Shown: positions 34,140 through 47,739, counted from the first letter of the stretch. The stretch is DNA of 64,000 nt from Cristatella mucedo (GCA_009760855.2 WPIO01000109.1:276001-340000); one strand, 5' to 3'. Notes: a model not told the origin generated them from the letters alone. Numbers and translations: made by a program.

Positions 34140-34740
34140 GTTCCGATGTGAACTTTCACTAGACGTGACCTGTGACCTTTCACTGGATGGCTACATCAGC
34201 TTCGCAGTCAAGTCTGCGAAAATTTCAGCTAAGTAGCATTACAAAAATGAGGCCATGCATAGAAACGGATATCTCACCCAAGTTGGTCTATGTATCTGTC
34301 GCATCCCGTCTCGACTTATGCAACTGACTGCTTGCTGACCTCCTTGCCGAGGCACTCAGGTGCTTATTGTGGGTGCATAAATCTGCAGCTGGGCTTGTCG
34401 GTCGTGAGCGTAGCAATCGCCACATCAAACGACTTCTCACCGACCTGCATCGGCTCCCCAGTCAAGCAACGTATCGACTTCAAGGTTTTTGTCACTAACT
34501 CTTAGGTCCCTTCATTCTCTGGCTCCAGGCTAGCTATCGGAACTACTCCCCAATCAGGTTAGGCGTCGTACCAAACACCCTTCCGACTCAAATTACGTAG
34601 ATGTGCCTCGAAATGACCTCAGACCCCTCGGTGACCATGCTTTTTAAGTTCCTCTGCCCCTAAAACCTGGAACTCACTACCGACGGAAGTCACTACCCAT
34701 GGGTTTTCTGGGCAGACCACCGGATGTTCACCATTAGGTT
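34140..34740 (+). mobile_element. LINE family B fragment, old
   Basis: The + strand keeps the family B order (SRLDLCN, QLGLSVV-type frame, LHRLPSQATYRLQGF-like, ending near the TAWNSLP region), but with many indels. It shares the motif CACAGTCAAGTCTGC-like region with the elements at 1 and 10063. Confidence 0.6.
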
Positions 34741-34796
34741 TTCAGTGGAATAAGACGCCATTGATTTTTGGATATTGGTGAATCGCGTATAAACAA

Positions 34797-34885
34797 TTTA
34801 ATTAATTTATATAGCAGCCTAAGAGAACTCGTAGCTCTGGATAGGCGCTTTGCGTGTGCCGCAGGGCTCGAGCTTTCGGACGGTG
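34797..34885 (-). mobile_element. SINE family 1 fragment
   Basis: Tail and box B region (AAGCTCGAGCCCTGCGGCAC on the minus strand). The box A end is lost. Confidence 0.55.
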
Positions 34886-37488
34886 AAACGTGAGCCATCC
34901 CTGAGAAAAACCGAGCCGACTCTTAGGTTTTAGAGAGTGGCTGAATAGAAGGGATCCGCCGCCGAGGAAATTACGTTATGACTCGAGTGCGAGGTCCTTG
35001 ATCAGGTATTCGCTTGTATAAGCTCATACTTGCGATAGGTTTCGTCGGGAAGATTTGAGAGCTGGAATAAGGCCAAGTACGAAGGTTTGGCCTGTAGCCT
35101 GCGCAGAACGCGCATGAGACGTAAGCCGGAAGCGCTTTCTGTGCACGAGCGACGCATGGCTCAACTCTCATGTCGCGCCTTTCCTAAAGCGGCCGCGCAG
35201 TGCACGCGTATGTGCGCATCGGCGCTTTCAGCTAATTCACCGCATCGGTCAAATTCTGTACGATAGAGCCTTGAGCTATAGGCCCTGTCGTAAAAATGCT
35301 GCATTACAAACGCCCGTAATGCAGCAGCGGCATCCACGTCCGGCGAGAACGAGGCCGCGAACGCAGCGCTCGTAGTCGCGCTAGTCCCAGCCAACGGGAG
35401 ACGAATACGGACGACTCCTGAACCTAGTCCCGTGGCTTCGCTACTTGCAGGTGCACCGCCAACGCACTCTGGTGTACGCCGACAGCAGCGGACATCGCGG
35501 CAGCGACGACGACGGAGCGAGCCCGCATCTCAACGTGGCGACTCCTTATCCGTAAAGCAGACAGTATATTTTCGCAGCGACAGAAGGTTGCAGGCGTTTA
35601 ACGACGGTCGCGACGTACGTCAGCGTCTCCATGGCCTAGAGCTCGAGTCAGCTCAAATGGCCATGCCCACCTCCAGAGGGAGCGCGGCTGACACTGTCTG
35701 CGCCTGCGTAGCGTGGCGGCATCGGCCGCCAGCACATCATCCATCGCTCGATCAGCATCGTCGCACGATTGGCTCCGGGCCCCTCTTACAATTCGGGGAA
35801 TCGCCAAACGATGCCGATCGTCGTAATCTGGAGGATTTTTGCTCTCGCCGATCGTTTCGATGTTTCAGCTCTCGAGGATTGCGGCGGCTTGAAACAGCTT
35901 CCCACTTCCGACGGTGTCCCACTTCCGACGGTCCGACGGGCGGCTATTCTCGTGTGGGAGACGCGATCGTCGTCGGTCGCACATCGACGTCAGTCCTGAG
36001 CGTCCGCACGCAAATGAGCTCTGAACCGACCGCGCAGAGCGGCACCGTTGCGCGTCTTCCGTCGAGCGGAGCGCGCGCTTCGCGAAGTGGTCTCGGGGCC
36101 CTGGCGAAGGTCGTCGCTTGTTCCGCGCGCCATTTTCTCCGCCGAGCTTTCTGGCCGAGCTAAGCGCGTCCGGCCGGAGCTTCCTCCGAGTCGGAACTGC
36201 TGACGACGGACCGACTTGGTTCGCACAGGCTTGGTTCGCACAGGTTCGCACACAGGCGCGAGACGCTCGCGTGGGCCGCGTCCTTCGGCTGCAATTCAAA
36301 CTTGCGCTTTCGTGCCGTTGACGCGCGCTGCTGCTCAGCGGTTCGCGGTAGCGAAAGTTCTCTCCGCAGCGTGCGACGTGCCGCTTACGACGTTTCGAAC
36401 GAAATCGACGCAGCCCTGTTCGACGGTCCGACTTCCGGCGGCCGCCGCCGCGCTCTCTGCGCCCGCACTCGCTGCGCGGCGACGCACTGGAGCGTCGGCC
36501 ATGACCGACGGGCGTGAGCGGACGCGATCGGTTTCGCGGAAAAAGTGCCGCCCGTTGTCATCCGACGTCCGAGCGAGAAGCCGCCGCTCGTACGCGCGCG
36601 CCGGGAGTCTTTCCTGCGCAGAGCGTGACAGCGAGGAGGCGGCGGCGGCGACGGCAATGTCGGTGCCCTACGCGGCGCGCCTCGCGCGGTTCCCTACAAG
36701 TTGCGAGTGGGCGCGACCGGGCACGGAAGCCGGACCGTACCGAAGCTCTAGTCGGTCAAAACGGAGCTGCCGCTCGAAGGTCGCGAAAGTCCATTTCAAG
36801 GTTGCCGGGCACAGCTGCACAAAATGCGATGTCTCCTCGAGAGCAGACCGCGCGACTTGCGCTCGGACGAATCGGAGAATGGCGATCGGCTGCACCGGCT
36901 GTACCATTTTATCCCTCTTAGTAAATCACCAGACCGGTTCTGCTGGAGCTCGCTAAGTAGTAGATCGACAATTCGTATAGCAAGCGATTGGAGCAGGCGG
37001 TTGTAGCAAAGATTTTGCAATGCTGTCGAGGGAAGCTACTGGATGGAATAGTTAACCAGCGTCGACGTCGATCCGGCCGGTCACCCGCTGACGTCAGAGA
37101 GTCGCGGTCCGACTGCAATGCTTGCAGTCACAGAAATCGAGAGCTGCGAGCTGAATTGCTAAATTTCTGAAATGCTAAATTGAGTTTCCCATTGGCTAGC
37201 TTAGGATTGAGCATCGACCAATGAGGCTTGCATTCGACAAAGTTTTGAGTTTTGAGTGAGCATCACCCGACGCGTATGCTACGAACTCTGACCTCGCCAT
37301 ACCCAGCCTGTCTTTCAATCCTGCTTGCTCGGACCTGCAGTAGGATTGAGGCCATATGGCAGATGCGACACAGCGATTGGGCGTATTCTCACTCTAGACC
37401 GTACGCAGGGCTGGCTACCCTCCAGCTGCTGCCACACTTGCTCTCTTCACGTCGATAATGCTGCGACTCACCTACGGCAATGGCGTTC
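34886..37488. other. GC-rich region without a recognised gene
   Basis: Overlapping open frames run on both strands, typical of low stop-codon frequency. None shows a known domain. Short repeats such as CTTGGTTCGCACAGG occur at 36226-36256. Confidence 0.35.
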
Positions 37489-37967
37489 ATGTAATGCAAT
37501 GCAATGTAATGCAATGTAATGTAATGTAATGTAATGTAATGCAATGTAATGCAATGCAATGCAATGTAATGCAATGTAATGCAATGTAATGCAATGTAAT
37601 GCAATGTAATGCAATGTAATGTAATGCAATGCAATGCAATGTAATGTAATGCAGGTTCATGTAATGCAATGCAATGTAATGCAAGTTCATGTAATGCAAT
37701 GCAATGTAATGCAAGTTCATGAAATGCAATGTAATGTAATGTAATGCAAGTTCATGTAATGCAATGCAATGGAATGCAAGTTCATGTAATGCAATGCAAT
37801 GTAATGCAATGCAATGTAATGCAATGCAATGTAATGCAATGTAATGTAATGCAGGTTCATGTAATGCGATGCAATGTAATGCAAGTTCATGTAATGCAAT
37901 GTAATGCAATGTAACGTAATGCAATTTAATGTAATGCAATGTAATGTAATGTAATGCAAGTTCATGT
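37489..37967. repeat. Pentanucleotide satellite (TAATG/CAATG)n, left part
   Basis: Nearly continuous 5 bp units alternating GTAAT and GCAAT, punctuated about every 40-60 bases by AAGTTCATG or AGGTTCATG. Confidence 0.95.
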
Positions 37968-38436
37968 AATAATAATAATAATAATATTGCACTTGATAAA
38001 GCGCCCTCAGAGAACTTAATCTCTTTCTAGGCGCTTTACATTTGCTGCAAAGTGATACGCAATAGAATAGTAAGTAAAATCATGCTTGAAAAACAAACAA
38101 AATGAATAACATGGTTAGGGGTTACATGCACTGGGTCAGCATGCAAATGTGGTTAGTGGCAGCATGAACAGTGTCAGCACGCATAAGCACATCGAGGACG
38201 AATCACAAGGACCCACTAAATGCTGTCCTAAATAGGTATGTTTTTAAGTTTCTTTTAAATGTGGTCAGGTCAGGGGATGTTCTGATGCAGGTCGGGAGGG
38301 AGTTCCAGGCTGTGGGAGCATACGAGCTAAATGCACGGTCTCCAAAGGATTTAAGGTTTGTACGAGGTATTTCTAGACTGTTGGATTCCGAAAAGCGAGT
38401 GGTACGATGCTTTGCCTGATGGGGTAGTATCTCTGA
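37968..38436 (-). mobile_element. LINE family B, 5'-truncated copy inside the satellite
   Basis: Minus strand, about 470 bp: C-terminal end of the ORF (38203-38436), 3' UTR, hairpin and ATT tail. It is almost identical to 16166-16636. The truncation is within the codons for AYLSD-ILPH, followed at once by satellite units. Confidence 0.9.
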
Positions 38437-38525
38437 AAGCAATGCAATGTAATGCAATGCAATGTAATGTAATGCAATGCAATGTAATGTAATGCAAGTT
38501 CATGAAATGCAATGCAATGTAATTT
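38437..38525. repeat. Pentanucleotide satellite, right part
   Basis: The same 5 bp units and an AAGTTCATG punctuation resume after the LINE. Confidence 0.9.
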
Positions 38526-38577
38526 ATCTCCATCTGTAGCACCGCACTAGCTACCTACAGACTTCTTCAGCAGGTGA

Positions 38578-38805
38578 AACGCAGGAGAGTTTTCTATAGC
38601 GTACTCGCAGCCTAAGCGGCTGTCAGTATGCATGGGGGTACCCAACAGACTTCGCCCCACGCAACAAAGTGTAAGTGAGAAGCATTGCTGATTCAGAAGA
38701 GCAGTTGAGTTAGCGAGTAGCAGCTGAAAGTAGCAGCTCAGAATGACTGTAAAGGATGTGCCAACGTTGGCAGCAGGAGAGTAAATGTCGGTGCTTAAGA
38801 ATGCT
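38578..38805 (-). mobile_element. LINE family A 3' fragment
   Basis: Minus strand: end of the ORF and 3' UTR, recognisable by GTGCGCTATA-like and TTGCGTGGGGCGAAGTCTGTTGG-like segments. Degenerate. Confidence 0.65.
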
Positions 38806-38869
38806 GGCTGTTACCTATGCGATGGCGATGTGTTGAGCGGACGTCTTGGAAAATTTAGCACTATGCGTA

Positions 38870-38968
38870 TATATCTATATATCATATATATAGTGTATAT
38901 ATATATATATAGTGGTATAGTAATATATACATATATATATATATACATATCAATATGCGTATATATCA
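38870..38968. repeat. AT-rich TATATA/CATATA microsatellite
   Basis: Imperfect TATA and ATACAT runs. Confidence 0.85.
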
Positions 38969-39219
38969 TCCAGATTGCGAAGCGAGCTGCATGTGATAGC
39001 CAGCAGGTAAGTATCTGCAGCGGCAAGCATTTTCATTCCGCTCATTTAATGCATAGCTTGCATGCTTAAAATCTGTTTCTACTACCCAAGCGCTATTTTA
39101 AGTACTTTCTTGCAATCAAGAACCTATAGAGTGGTTTAATTCGCACTTTTTAAGTAGTGTCAATTTGAGCTGTTCATCTAGAATTCTTAGCTAGAACTTC
39201 TGTATGGGAAAATGTATAT

Positions 39220-40065
39220 GATAATAATAATAAAAAGTAACAATCATTATACGTGTCCATGGTTACCTCAGAAAACTTTCTAAGCATTCTACTTACGCTG
39301 TAAATAAAGCACGATGAAATGGCTCTTAGTAACATGCACAATGTCATCAAGCAAAACATGGTTAGACGTGACGTGCACACTGTCAACATATAAAATATGG
39401 CTAGTGGTAGTATGCACACACAGTGTGAGCACCAATTAGCACGCAAAGGACAAATCTCAAAGAACCCACCGGATGCTGTAACAAAGAAATGCGTTTTTAG
39501 CTTCTTTTTAATGCTGTCAAGTCAGCAGATGTCAAGCCGTCAGTCGGAAGTGCTCCAGGCATCATGGGAGCATCCAAACTAAGGCATCAGTGTATCCGCA
39601 GGATTTGAGGCTCGTAAGAGATACAGCTAACCGATTTGAATAAGAAAAGCGGGTGGTACCATGCCTAGCCTTGTGGGATAGTAGTTGTGACAAGTTGGCT
39701 AGAGCCAGAGAACGACGGGACCTAAAAGTGAGGGACAGAGCCTTGAAGTCGACACGCTACTTGATTGGAAGCCAGTGCATGCCAGCGAGAAGTGGTGTGA
39801 TGCGGCAAATGCGACGCTCAAGACAGACAAGCCTAGCTGCAGAGTTTTGCACCAGCTGTAAGTGCCTGCTTGCACAGGCCGGTATACAAGCAAGCAGTGA
39901 GTTGCAGAAGTCGGAGCGGAATGTATGGAATGAATGAATGGATAGACCACTTTGGATGTAGTATCTGTTGCAGTCCAAGCAAGCCAGCATTTTAGCAATG
40001 TTATGTAGCTGAAAGTAGGCAGACTTGACTGTGAAGGTGATATTAAACTTTTTGCTGTACCTGAA
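39220..40065 (-). mobile_element. LINE family B fragment, old
   Basis: Minus strand: ATT tail (39221-39234, without a good hairpin), 3' UTR, the C-terminal region (39653-39937) with SDFCNSLLA and ARLVCLERR segments, and the YFQLHNIAKM region at about 39990. Frameshifted. Confidence 0.7.
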
Positions 40066-40640
40066 AAAAACGCTCTAGTGATCGAGGCATCTTTACGTGT
40101 GAGCTGACTGATTTTGCGGTAGATTCCACCAAAATACTAATGGAAGACCGTAGTAACATAACATTTGAAAGACGAGAATGCATGTTCTATTCGAAACATT
40201 AACTGTGCCAAGAAGTTCGATCCCCTCTATAGGAAATTGGCTGTGACGTCTGTAACTGCGACGCTCATAACTGCCTTCGCATTTAAGAGCGTAAGAAGTA
40301 AACTGCAAAATGGTATGTGCAGTATATTAGCCCAAAGAAACGGGAACTGGAGTGGCGTGAGTGCGGTGCTTGACACGAGAGAAGTTGTTGCATAGTTGGT
40401 AACATGTTTGTTTATAAATATGCAATTTATTTGGCGAAACAGTACGATTTACCCAGGTAAGAGTGACGCAACAAGGAGATTGGCCAAGGTTACTTGGGGT
40501 AGTCTCCGTAGTCCTGGATGAACATACTGCCAAGCTAGCTGATAAAGTTTCAGCCACATATTTTGGAATATCTTTCAGCGAGAATTATTATGAGAAAAAC
40601 TTGATTTTGAAAAGTGTGAGCCGAAGTTGATTGTGCTTAG
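40066..40640. other. Spacer
   Basis: Nothing recognised. Confidence 0.4.
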
Positions 40641-40643
40641 TAG

Positions 40644-40841
40644 ATGGCGCCAGTGGAGGCGGAGGCGGAGGCGGTGGCGGTGTCGTCCGCGGCCTCGACT
40701 TCGCCACTGCTAGCGCGGCCCACAAGACCACGAAACGGACTGGAATCGTCTCCGACGCGGCCGGAGGCGGCCGAAGGCGGCAGCAGCGAGCGGCGCATCG
40801 CCTCACCATTCAATTGCATTTCCCATTTGAAGCAAATGTAA
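40644..40841 (+). other. GC-rich open frame, possible first exon
   Basis: An ATG in a fair context (TAGATGGCGCC) opens 65 codons rich in Ala, Glu, Ser and Pro (MAPVEAEAEAVAVSSAASTS), partly from a GGAGGC repeat. The end of the frame runs into a LINE tail, and no donor site is obvious. It may be a gene's N-terminus or chance. Confidence 0.15.
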
Positions 40842-40909
40842 AGTGCCTAGAAAGAGATCGAGTTCTCTGAGGGCGCTTTATCAAGTGCATTATTATTATT
40901 ATTATTACT
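40831..40909 (+). mobile_element. LINE family B tail insertion
   Basis: GCAAATGTAAAGTGCCTAG, GAGTTCTCTGAGGGCGCTTT, and an ATT-repeat tail to 40907. Very close to the family consensus. Confidence 0.85.
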
Positions 40910-41001
40910 ATCGCCGCCGCCCTCGAGGCAGCGACCATTCGGCGTCGGCGCCGAGCCGATGGGCCTGCTACAAAGTTGAGGATAGTCAGAGGAACTTCGA
41001 T

Positions 41002-42780
<1,779 letters not shown>

Positions 42781-42927
42781 GGGCGGCCAGTTGCGATGGC
42801 ATATCTGGTGAGAAACTCCTCTATTAGAGAGCTGCGTGGCTCTGGTGAATGCTCGGTGGTCGCTAGTGCGACCGCCCGCCGAGATAAACTTGAGACCAAT
42901 CGCCCACGGAGATCGCGGAAGGACGAC

Positions 42928-42938
42928 AACATGGCGGC
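42928..42938 (+). promoter_or_regulatory. YY1-type motif in a GC-rich patch
   Basis: AACATGGCGGC, close to the YY1 site (AANATGGCGGC) often found just downstream of CpG-type transcription starts. Confidence 0.25.
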
Positions 42939-43202
42939 CGCGCTGCTTCTACAGCACGCGCTGGCCCCTCGATCGAAGATGGCATGGCCGCGGTGTGCCG
43001 AGCGAGAGCCGCCATCACTTCGCTGCGCGGCGGGACGGGCCGCGACGCGCGATCGACGTATCGACTGTACGGAGAGCCCACCGCCTCCTGTTCGCTTCCG
43101 CTTCCACCGCTGCGCTGCTTTTTCCGCGTTTCGAGCCTGCTCTTTTAACGGCGGAGGCTCGCTGGGATACTTGCACATTCTTAGGATTGAAAGGCTAAAA
43201 AA

Positions 43203-43253
43203 TCTTTCTAGTGCACGTGCGCGCCGGATGCGCGCGCACCTGCACTAGAAAGA
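43203..43253. repeat. 22 bp inverted repeat with one mismatch
   Basis: The bases 43203-43224 pair with 43232-43253, except one C-C mismatch at 43216/43240. The loop is 7 bases. Confidence 0.9.
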
Positions 43254-43690
43254 GCGAGCAGAAAAGAGAGGGAACGAAAAGCAGGCGAATGGAATCATCT
43301 GAATTGTTATATTAAAGTAGCGGAAGTATCGGAAGTAGCGGAAGTCTGAAACGTAAGCGACGGCCATTAAGCGTCGCTGCTGGAATGCGCCGAAGAAGCT
43401 GTCGTCGATTGCCCGTTCATGTCCGTTCACTCTTGAATTTTCTCGAGTGTTTTCGGGTAGAGTTTCATTCGCAGCCAACTGGAGTCGAGGTAGTCCATTA
43501 CTGCCCGCTCGTGGCTCGACTGGGCGAGCGAGGGCGGCCGATGTGAAAACGAGGCTGCTCAGCAAGCGACCCGCCGCCGCCATCGCGAGGGAGCCGACAA
43601 CGACCGCGCGAGTGCGACATGTGAGTCTCTTCCCTGACAACGCGGGGCTGAAGATCTCTGGCCCGCGCCATCTAACCCTCCTGCCCTCAG

Positions 43691-43775
43691 CAACGGAAAG
43701 TGAACCGGACATTCGCCGGCACCGGAAGACCTTTGACGAAGCGCTTTCGCTTCGAATGGCTGGCGCGGCAGTCTG
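43691..43775 (+). other. Candidate internal exon
   Basis: An 85 bp stretch lies between a good acceptor (TAACCCTCCTGCCCTCAG) and a consensus donor (GTAAGT at 43776). Two frames are open. One gives RPLTKRFRFEWLARQS, the other RRHRKTFDEALSLRM. No family is recognised, and partner exons were not found. Confidence 0.25.
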
Positions 43776-44728
43776 GTAAGTCTTCGCAGGCTGCTGCGAT
43801 GATGACAGCGTCTCTAGCCGACAGTAAAGTGGCGGCGCGGGTGTGCGTTGCGCGCGCCTGCGGCTTCAGCTGTCGTAGTTAGCGAAGCGAGCTTACGCTA
43901 ATGTATGCATCGTCTGCAGGAGGTGATTGGCCAATTGATTCGGCGCAGCGTCCGGCCTTTGATTTGTAAAAATGTTGCCCGCCACACATGCACTCCCCCG
44001 CCTGCTCTGAGTCAGCCAGCTCGTATATGCACACTTTGAGGGAATAAAGACGAGTCTCGCTTAGCGCTCACGTCCGCGCTCGTGTCTCCGTGAGAGACTC
44101 CACAAGAACAGTCGCCGCCGCCGGAGCCACTGTCATGCAACACGCGCACTGGTGCGAGCCCGCGAGCGTCCGGCGCTTAGGCCACGCGAGTGACGACACT
44201 TCCGCTCGCCGACTTGGCGCCGACTCGACCGCGCTGCGAACGCGTTCCTATCATCGCGCACTTCAGTCGCGAAGTCTACGGCCGCCAACTCGAAAGCAGC
44301 GTCGTACGCCGTTCGTTTTCGACCGCCGTATCGCGGCATATTTACGAAGCTGACTTCGCTGCTGCCTGCCGACGATAGCCTTTGAGATTTCAGACCGAGC
44401 CTTGAAAACTAATTCTGTGTATGCGAGCGAGCGAGCCTGCCGCGCCGCGGCGTGCCCAGAGCAGCACGGCCGCCATTGGCGCGGTCGTGCCCGAAGTAGG
44501 CCGAAGCATTCTTCCTCGGTATCCACCGGATGCGCGTCGTCGTGATGACAGCGAGCCAAATCCGAGCGTAATCTCGAACCGAACTCAAACCGCGCAGGAA
44601 AGAAGCGGGCCAGCGGCAACAGCGAAGAGGATTTACCGAGCGACTGGCCGAGAATTGTAACCACGCAAACCCGGAATGAGAGCGAGGCTGACGAGAACGA
44701 GTGCCACCGGACGAGTCGCCCGTAGGCG

Positions 44729-44914
44729 AGAATGGCGGCGGCGGCGAGCGACGACGAGGCACCGTCGGCCAGACCGCTCGCAGAGACCCTCTCAAACTGG
44801 GGAGTCGAAGAAGAAAATGGCCGCTCCGACCGAGCGAAGGGGCAGACTTGGCTCCGCACGCGCCGCGGCGCCAAGTCTCCAAGGCCATGCCTCGCGGGAG
44901 CGGCAGCGAGGTGA
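44729..44914 (+). other. Possible first exon beginning at a YY1-like ATG
   Basis: AGAATGGCGGC contains an ATG (44732) that opens MAAAASDDEAPSARPLAETL, then SNWGVEEENGRSD. A donor-like GCGAG-GTGACC follows at about 44911. The acidic, Ala-rich start resembles many nuclear protein N-termini but has no recognised domain. Confidence 0.2.
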
Positions 44915-45754
44915 CCGGAAGCAACCTCGGAGGGCCGCAGGGGTGCAGAGGCTAAGTCCGACATCAAAGCAGACTGTCGTGCAGACTGGGAGCCGTTCGG
45001 ATCGGCCAAGCGACCGCACGGCCGGATCGCTCCGCGAGATCTGCGGCGACCGGTTGACGGATTACTCGTCCGGGTGACTGGCAAAACGCGGCAGTTCGTG
45101 CGGACTTAAAAAAAAGTCACGCTGTCGCGAAAACGAGCATAGAGGCTTGGAGCTGGTCGACGGGCGGTGCGCCGTGGCGCGATCGAGAGACTGGGCTCGC
45201 GAGGACCGGAGACCCAGACGGAGGTAGTAGGTAAGAGCGGCTCGGGCTGCTGCTGCGGCGGCGGCGGCCGATTTTCATTCGCCGCAATCCACACAAGTTG
45301 AGGGAGGCGGAGACGGCGGCGGCAACGGTGGTGCTCATTCCTCCGTGCAGTTTTTATCACGCATCGAGACGGCCCCTGTGAGTCCGCGCTCGACGCGCAC
45401 TCACGCGAGAAAAGCGGCGGCGGCGGGCGCTTTTGGCCGCCGCCGCCGCGAAGGCGCCATCCGTCGAAGCAGAAATGCGAGCGCGATATCGACGAGCGAA
45501 GAGCGAAGTTCCTATCCCGCCCTTTTTCCTCGGCCCTTTTCTCGCGTCGTCCTTTGGATTGGCGCAAGAAGCGCCGCGAATGCCCGGCGGACGGCCACGT
45601 TCCCCTCCTCCCCCCCCCCCCGGCACGCAGGTGCCCGCGCGAGTGCGGTCCTAGTGCGCGCGCGCTCGCTGTCTCTCCTCCTTTGCTCTCTCTCTCTATT
45701 TGGAGGCCTCTCCCAGGCAAAACGCGCTCGTAACGCGTCACCTTAAAGAGTTGA

Positions 45755-45888
45755 AGCTCCTCCCCCTCCTCCTCCTCCTCCTCCTCCTCCTCCTCGTTCT
45801 CATCTTCCTCCTCCTCCTCCTCCTCGTCCTCGTCGTTTTCGTTCTCATCCTCCTCCTCCTCCTCCTCCTCCTCCTCCTCGCATTTTTC
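45755..45888 (+). repeat. (CCT)n-rich trinucleotide tract
   Basis: CTCCTC repeats with CGTT interruptions. The minus strand reads as a long Glu/Asp run, which I treat as a repeat artefact. Confidence 0.9.
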
Positions 45889-47676
45889 CGGCAGACCGGA
45901 CTTGTTTTCTATGGACGAAAGCGGACGAGCCATGACTCGACGGTTCAAGTCCTTCCTCCTCGATTTCTGGAAAAGCAGGGTGGAAGGGACGGAAGCCTGA
46001 AGGGATTTCGCTTCACCTCTCTGTAAGCAAATCTACTGGAGCAACCAGTGAAAGGCGTGCTGAAAGGTTTGAAAGGCGCGCGCAAAAGGCGATTGTACTT
46101 CTAAAGAAACTATTTAAGAGCCGGCTGCGCGTCTCCGAAAATGCTCGCCGAGACGATACGCGAAAACCGTCTTGGAATTATTTTCTTTTTCGTTTAATCG
46201 CTCCACACGCTCCCACTCCCTTAATTAGATTTTGACCGCGCGCGTTGTCACGTGTTTGCAAGCAGCGTGCACCCGGCAGCAGTGACTTGCCATCAAACGG
46301 CCGACTCGGCCGACGTTGTTGTCTAACCGCCGTTCATTTCCTATCGAGAACAAGTGAATTTTTCCTCGCGGCTTAAAACATCAGCGTCCACGTCCAGTTC
46401 ATTTAGAGCGCCAATCTACGACCTAGAGCGTCGTTACAAATGTTCTTTTGTAGCACGAACAAGCAGAACAAGTTGCTTTGAATAACTTGGCTGCATAGAC
46501 GGTGCGATTTTGTGTTGCCCTCGGGGTGTCGAGATGGCTTGCTATCGTGCTGAAAGCCGGAACAAGTGCAGGCAAGCGACAGTCAACAATTGCGTTTAAG
46601 GTACGATGCCTCTTTTCCAAAGACATTCACGCCACGGCCGACGCGAGCCCAAGAGTCTTCGCACTCGGGGTAGAGTGCTTGCACTTAACGACTCGAGTCG
46701 TGGGTTCCAGCAATGCAGCCGGAAGTTCCGTATTGCTTGCTTCCATCGTGGTGGTAGCCGCTGACGCGATCTACCGCTATATTAATGAGGCTGTTAAATC
46801 AGCCCGCGTGGCTAAGTGGCAGTTACGCTAGAAGTTAAAAAATATTGCGAATAGCGGCTTTGTGTTGTATTATTCCGGAGCTTTGTTGGATTATCACGGT
46901 TGAGCATACTTATAATCCGAAAGAACAGTGCAGCGACAGTGACCGTATCGCTGCAGAAACCGGCTTTACACGAAGCAGAAGGCCAAAAAGCTGATTACAC
47001 ATCTCAAGGGTATCTAAATATTTCAAGAATGTCGTTGTCAAAATGTCAGGCAACATATGTGCGCTCCGTCAACTTCGCTCGCACAGTAGCGATACAATTA
47101 ATGCATGAACGTCGCCATTTAACAAGATACTCCATTGATTTATTCCTCGATATTGTTTTCCTTTCATTATGGCCACTGTTACCTTCAACATTGCGGCATT
47201 TTTTACGCTGAAAACTCTCATCGCTGAGAGAGGGCTGACTTCCTTCGGTTTAAACGCTGAGAGTAATTGCACGGGAATGGGTTGCTAAGCAAGGCACTCG
47301 CCGAGTACATTTGATGAGCGCATTCTTTCGCATACCCTGCGGCTTTAGTTTGCAAGTCAGTTGAAGACTTTTCTTTCGCATTCGAATTTGATAGCCTTTC
47401 GGAATGCCAGCACCAGCAAAATTTAGAAGCCAGAGAAATCAAACGAATGCAAAAATCCTTAAGCGAAAGCGATGACGAAAGCGACAATGCGACGGAAACA
47501 AGATTAAAGGACACAGTCTGTGGAATCGTTGCGGTCCGACACGTTCATAATGCCAAAGCTAGATGCACGGACGAGCGACGCAAATTAAGAATGCACTCTC
47601 AGGTGACGCGCTTCCCTAAGAATGCACAGCCGTTTAGAGCTCACTAAAGAGACGAAGGATACGCGGATGTAATGTG
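45889..47676. other. Spacer with one protein-like stretch
   Basis: No recognised gene. At about 47363-47510 the + strand is open and reads FEFDSLSECQHQQNLEAREI, then KRMQKSLSESDDESDNATET. The minus strand is also open here, so coding is unproven. Confidence 0.3.
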
Positions 47677-47739
47677 CTACAGAGAAAGATGTCTTCTACA
47701 GAGAAGGATGTTTTCTACAGAGAAGGATGTTTTCTACAG
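47677..47739. repeat. 19 bp tandem repeat, three units
   Basis: CTACAGAGAAGGATGTTTT at 47677 (two mismatches), 47696 and 47715, then a partial unit. Confidence 0.9.

Larger units (their letters stand above)
42781..45750. other. GC-rich region with promoter-like motifs
   Basis: High CpG content, several ATGGCGGC (YY1-like) and CCAAT-like motifs, and overlapping frames on both strands. No gene can be assigned beyond the candidates listed separately. Confidence 0.35.

Noticed and set aside
37487..37992. His/Tyr/Leu repeat ORFs
   Set aside because: Translations of the five-base satellite. A 5 bp unit read in triplets gives a repeating pentapeptide with few stops.
44263..45084. 273-codon minus-strand ORF
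   Set aside because: Ser/Arg/Ala-rich composition and open frames on the other strand. No domain or splice support.
45106..45948. 280-codon minus-strand ORF with long Glu/Asp runs
   Set aside because: The acidic part is the translation of a CCT trinucleotide repeat and the rest is GC-rich filler. The other strand is open as well.
46640..46825. Box A/box B-like sequences (GGTAGAGTGCTTGC, GGGTTCCAGCA, GTGGCTAAGTGG)
   Set aside because: Spacing and box B are poor, and no known tail of either SINE family follows.
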